NCBI GenBank assembly: GCA_902494535.1
Contig: CABUTO010000047.1
Coordinates: 1-13,946, forward strand
From: an uncultured Collinsella sp.
GTDB taxonomy: Bacteria > Actinomycetota > Coriobacteriia > Coriobacteriales > Coriobacteriaceae
Direction: 5' to 3'
DNA length: 13,946 nucleotides
Part shown: piece after piece, positions 12,532 to 13,946 of the stretch
Numbering within the stretch: the stretch's first letter is position 1
Layout of the letters: the number at the start of each line of letters is the position of its first letter
Program-made: the position numbers and the translations under genes
Notes under the pieces: generated by a model
What the model was told of the DNA's origin: nothing
The model's input: the letters and a program-made list of their open reading frames with translations, nothing else
Databases searched by the model: none

Positions 12532-13818
12532 ATGTCGGTCGATATAGCCACGTATGTCCACGATCTTGCCGTTGCCGCCAAGGCAGCGTCGGCCTCGCTT
12601 GCCACGGCGAGCGATGAGCAGCGCCAGGAGGCCGTGCGCGCCATGGCCGCAGCACTGCGCAACGGTGTCGACTCCATCGTCGCCGCCAACGAGCTCGATA
12701 TGTCCGCCGCGCGCGATGCGGGCACTTCGGCCGGTCTGCTCGACCGTCTGCTGCTGACGCCTGAGCGCGTCGAGGGCATGGCCGCCGGTTTGGAGAAGCT
12801 CGCCGAGCTGCCCGATCCCGTCGGCCGCGTGCTCGACCACCGCGTGCTTGCGAGCGGTGTGGACCTGACCCGCGTGAGCGTGCCGTTGGGCCTGGTCGCC
12901 ATGGTCTACGAGGCGCGCCCCAACGTGACGGCCGACGCCGCAGGCATCTGCATCCGTACCGGCAACGCCTGCATTCTACGCGGCGGCTCGCTGGCCTATC
13001 ACTCGTGTGCCATGATCGCCGAGCTGCTGGCCGATGCGCTCGAGGCCAAGGGCTTCCCGCGCGAGGCCGTGTCGATGATCGAGTCCACCGACCGCGAGGC
13101 CACCGGCGAGCTCATGAAGCTCCGCGGTATTGTCAACGTACTCATTCCGCGCGGAGGTGCAGGCCTGATCCAGCGCTGCGTGCGCGAGTCGCTTGTGCCG
13201 GTGATCGAGACGGGCACGGGCAACTGCCACATCTACGTGCATGAATCCGCCGACTTTGATAAGGCGCTCAACATTATCGTTAATGCCAAGACCCAGCGCG
13301 TAGGCGTGTGCAATGCCGCCGAGTCGCTGCTGGTCGACCGTGCTGTGGCCGATGCGTTTTTGCCCGCGGTCGTGACCGTGCTGCATGACCACGGCGTGCT
13401 GATTCACGGCGACGAGGCAACCTGCGCCGCATGCGCCGATGCCGGGCTTGTGGAGGGCGATGACTACGTCGCCGCGACTGAGGAGGACTGGGGTCGCGAG
13501 TACCTGGCGCTCGAGATGAGCGTGAAGGTCGTGGCAAACGAGGACGAGGCCATCGCACACATCAACCGCTACGGCACGATGCACTCCGAGGCCATCGTTG
13601 CCGAGGATACGGATGCTTGCGAGCGCTTCCTCGATGCTGTCGATGCCTCGGCCGTGTACTCCAACGCCAGCACTCGCTTCACTGACGGCGGCGAGTTTGG
13701 CCTGGGTGCCGAGATCGGCATCTCGACCCAAAAACTCCACGCCCGTGGCCCCTTTGCCGCCGAGGCCCTCACCACCTACAAATACAAGCTCCGCGGCACC
13801 GGCCAGGTCCGTCCCTAA
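12532..13818 (+). CDS. proA: Glutamate-5-semialdehyde dehydrogenase (gamma-glutamyl phosphate reductase)
   Basis: The 428-residue cytosolic enzyme reduces gamma-glutamyl phosphate with NADPH to glutamate-5-semialdehyde, which cyclises on the way to proline. It has the aldehyde-dehydrogenase fold. Marks are VPLGLVAMVYEARPNVT (117-133), CILRGGSLAYHS (147-158), VLIPRGGAGLI (203-213), VIETGTGNCHIYV (224-236), the catalytic segment KTQRVGVCNAAE (253-264) with Cys260 and the C-terminal GPFAAEALTTYKY. Length fits ProA. The ATG follows AGGAGAAAGG (12515-12524) by seven bases. Its partner proB is 1.6 kb upstream, beyond an opposite-strand peptidase gene. The palindromic repeat that would terminate its transcript is broken by an IS 36 bases after the stop. 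Confidence 0.96.
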   Translation: MSVDIATYVHDLAVAAKAASASLATASDEQRQEAVRAMAAALRNGVDSIVAANELDMSAARDAGTSAGLLDRLLLTPERVEGMAAGLEKLAELPDPVGRVLDHRVLASGVDLTRVSVPLGLVAMVYEARPNVTADAAGICIRTGNACILRGGSLAYHSCAMIAELLADALEAKGFPREAVSMIESTDREATGELMKLRGIVNVLIPRGGAGLIQRCVRESLVPVIETGTGNCHIYVHESADFDKALNIIVNAKTQRVGVCNAAESLLVDRAVADAFLPAVVTVLHDHGVLIHGDEATCAACADAGLVEGDDYVAATEEDWGREYLALEMSVKVVANEDEAIAHINRYGTMHSEAIVAEDTDACERFLDAVDASAVYSNASTRFTDGGEFGLGAEIGISTQKLHARGPFAAEALTTYKYKLRGTGQVRP

Positions 13819-13831
13819 CGCCCGCGCAAAC

Positions 13832-13854
13832 AAAAACCACCACAAAGGTGCCTG
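13832..13854. repeat. Palindromic repeat, left half, broken by the IS
   Basis: AAAAACCACCACAAAGG (13832-13848) is the left arm and TGCCTG (13849-13854) the first six loop bases. The expected continuation TCC plus the right arm is replaced by the IS terminus. It starts 13 bases after the proA stop, the same position relative to a stop codon as the complete copies. Confidence 0.88.
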
Positions 13855-13861
13855 TGAACTG

Positions 13862-13894
13862 CCTCCCATTTCTTGGACATCGGGAAATGGGAGG
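13862..13894 (+). promoter_or_regulatory. Hairpin covering the transposase ribosome site
   Basis: CCTCCCATTTC (13862-13872) pairs perfectly with GAAATGGGAGG (13884-13894) over 11 pairs with an 11-base loop. The 3' arm contains the likely ribosome site GGGAGG, six bases before the ATG at 13901. TTTT follows the stem. RNA entering from outside would fold and hide the site, or stop there. Confidence 0.6.
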
Positions 13895-13900
13895 TTTTCC

Positions 13901-13946
13901 ATGAGTATAGACCTCAGGGTGAAGCACGACCTGGAGTCCAGGAGGC
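13901..13946 (+). CDS. IS3-type transposase OrfA, N-terminal fragment
   Basis: The 15 visible codons read MSIDLRVKHDLESRR and run off the window end. Such a start, followed by a helix-turn-helix, is common for OrfA of the IS3/IS150 group, which binds the IS ends. The fragment is too short for proof. Support comes from the IS terminus 46 bases upstream and the ribosome site GGGAGG. Confidence 0.6.
   Translation, partial: MSIDLRVKHDLESRR

Larger units (their letters stand above)
13855..13946 (+). mobile_element. Left end of an IS3-family-like insertion sequence (partial)
   Basis: The element begins TGAACTGCC at 13855, right after the loop bases of the palindromic repeat. Its first 26 bases match, imperfectly, the reverse complement of the IS right end at 149-174. 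The start of a transposase OrfA follows at 13901. Orientation is the same as that of the copy at the left edge. Whether the two are copies of one IS cannot be proved, because only opposite ends are visible. Confidence 0.75.

Noticed and set aside
1..13946. Composite transposon bounded by the two IS copies
   Set aside because: The interior holds core genes (trpS, proBA, pncB, tRNA-Ala) with uniform composition and no cargo-type genes. The insertions are better explained as independent events in repeat loops.
1..13946. CRISPR array, prophage, toxin-antitoxin or defence genes
   Set aside because: None was found. Repeats present are two tandem units and a few dispersed palindromes without regular spacers, and no protein matches such systems.

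Overview
The window is GC-rich bacterial chromosome, with C/G-ending codons, strong AGGAG/AAAGG-type ribosome sites and compact genes. Protein character and a recurring AAACCACCACAAAGG palindrome suggest a gut Coriobacteriia, most likely Collinsella or a close relative. That assignment is inference from recall, not a search. Most of the content is ordinary housekeeping; the unusual signals lie in the non-coding DNA.

Layout. 1-174 is the right end of an IS3-type insertion sequence. It is followed by half of the palindromic repeat, a promoter and a leader with an intrinsic terminator in front of a B3/B4 tRNA-binding-domain protein (368-1087). Next on the + strand are a MarR regulator (1258-1707), a DegV lipid-binding protein (1827-2681) and a short MGMT-like alkyltransferase (2762-3082). 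A gene-free stretch (3083-3475) with two terminators follows. On the - strand lie trpS (3476-4525) and a WecA/TagO-type glycan-lipid initiating transferase (4696-5895). Upstream of the latter, also on the - strand, is a candidate 6S RNA (about 6105-6269). The + strand then carries a PflX-like radical SAM protein (6420-7358), tRNA-Ala(CGC) with a good promoter and terminator, a tail-anchored coiled-coil protein (7646-8104), pncB (8189-9694) and proB (9774-10901). A proline-iminopeptidase-like hydrolase (11001-12419, - strand) separates proB from proA (12532-13818). From 13855 the left end of another IS copy begins, in the same orientation as the first.

How it fits together. ProB and ProA make glutamate-5-semialdehyde for proline synthesis. 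The S33-type peptidase between them probably releases proline from peptides, so the block covers both making and salvaging proline. PncB supplies NAD, TrpS charges tRNA-Trp, and the WecA-type enzyme starts a surface glycan.

Most notable: the same palindromic repeat sits just after four stop codons, probably as a terminator, and both IS copies are inserted in the loop of that repeat, six bases from the conserved arm. No phage, CRISPR, toxin or defence system was seen.
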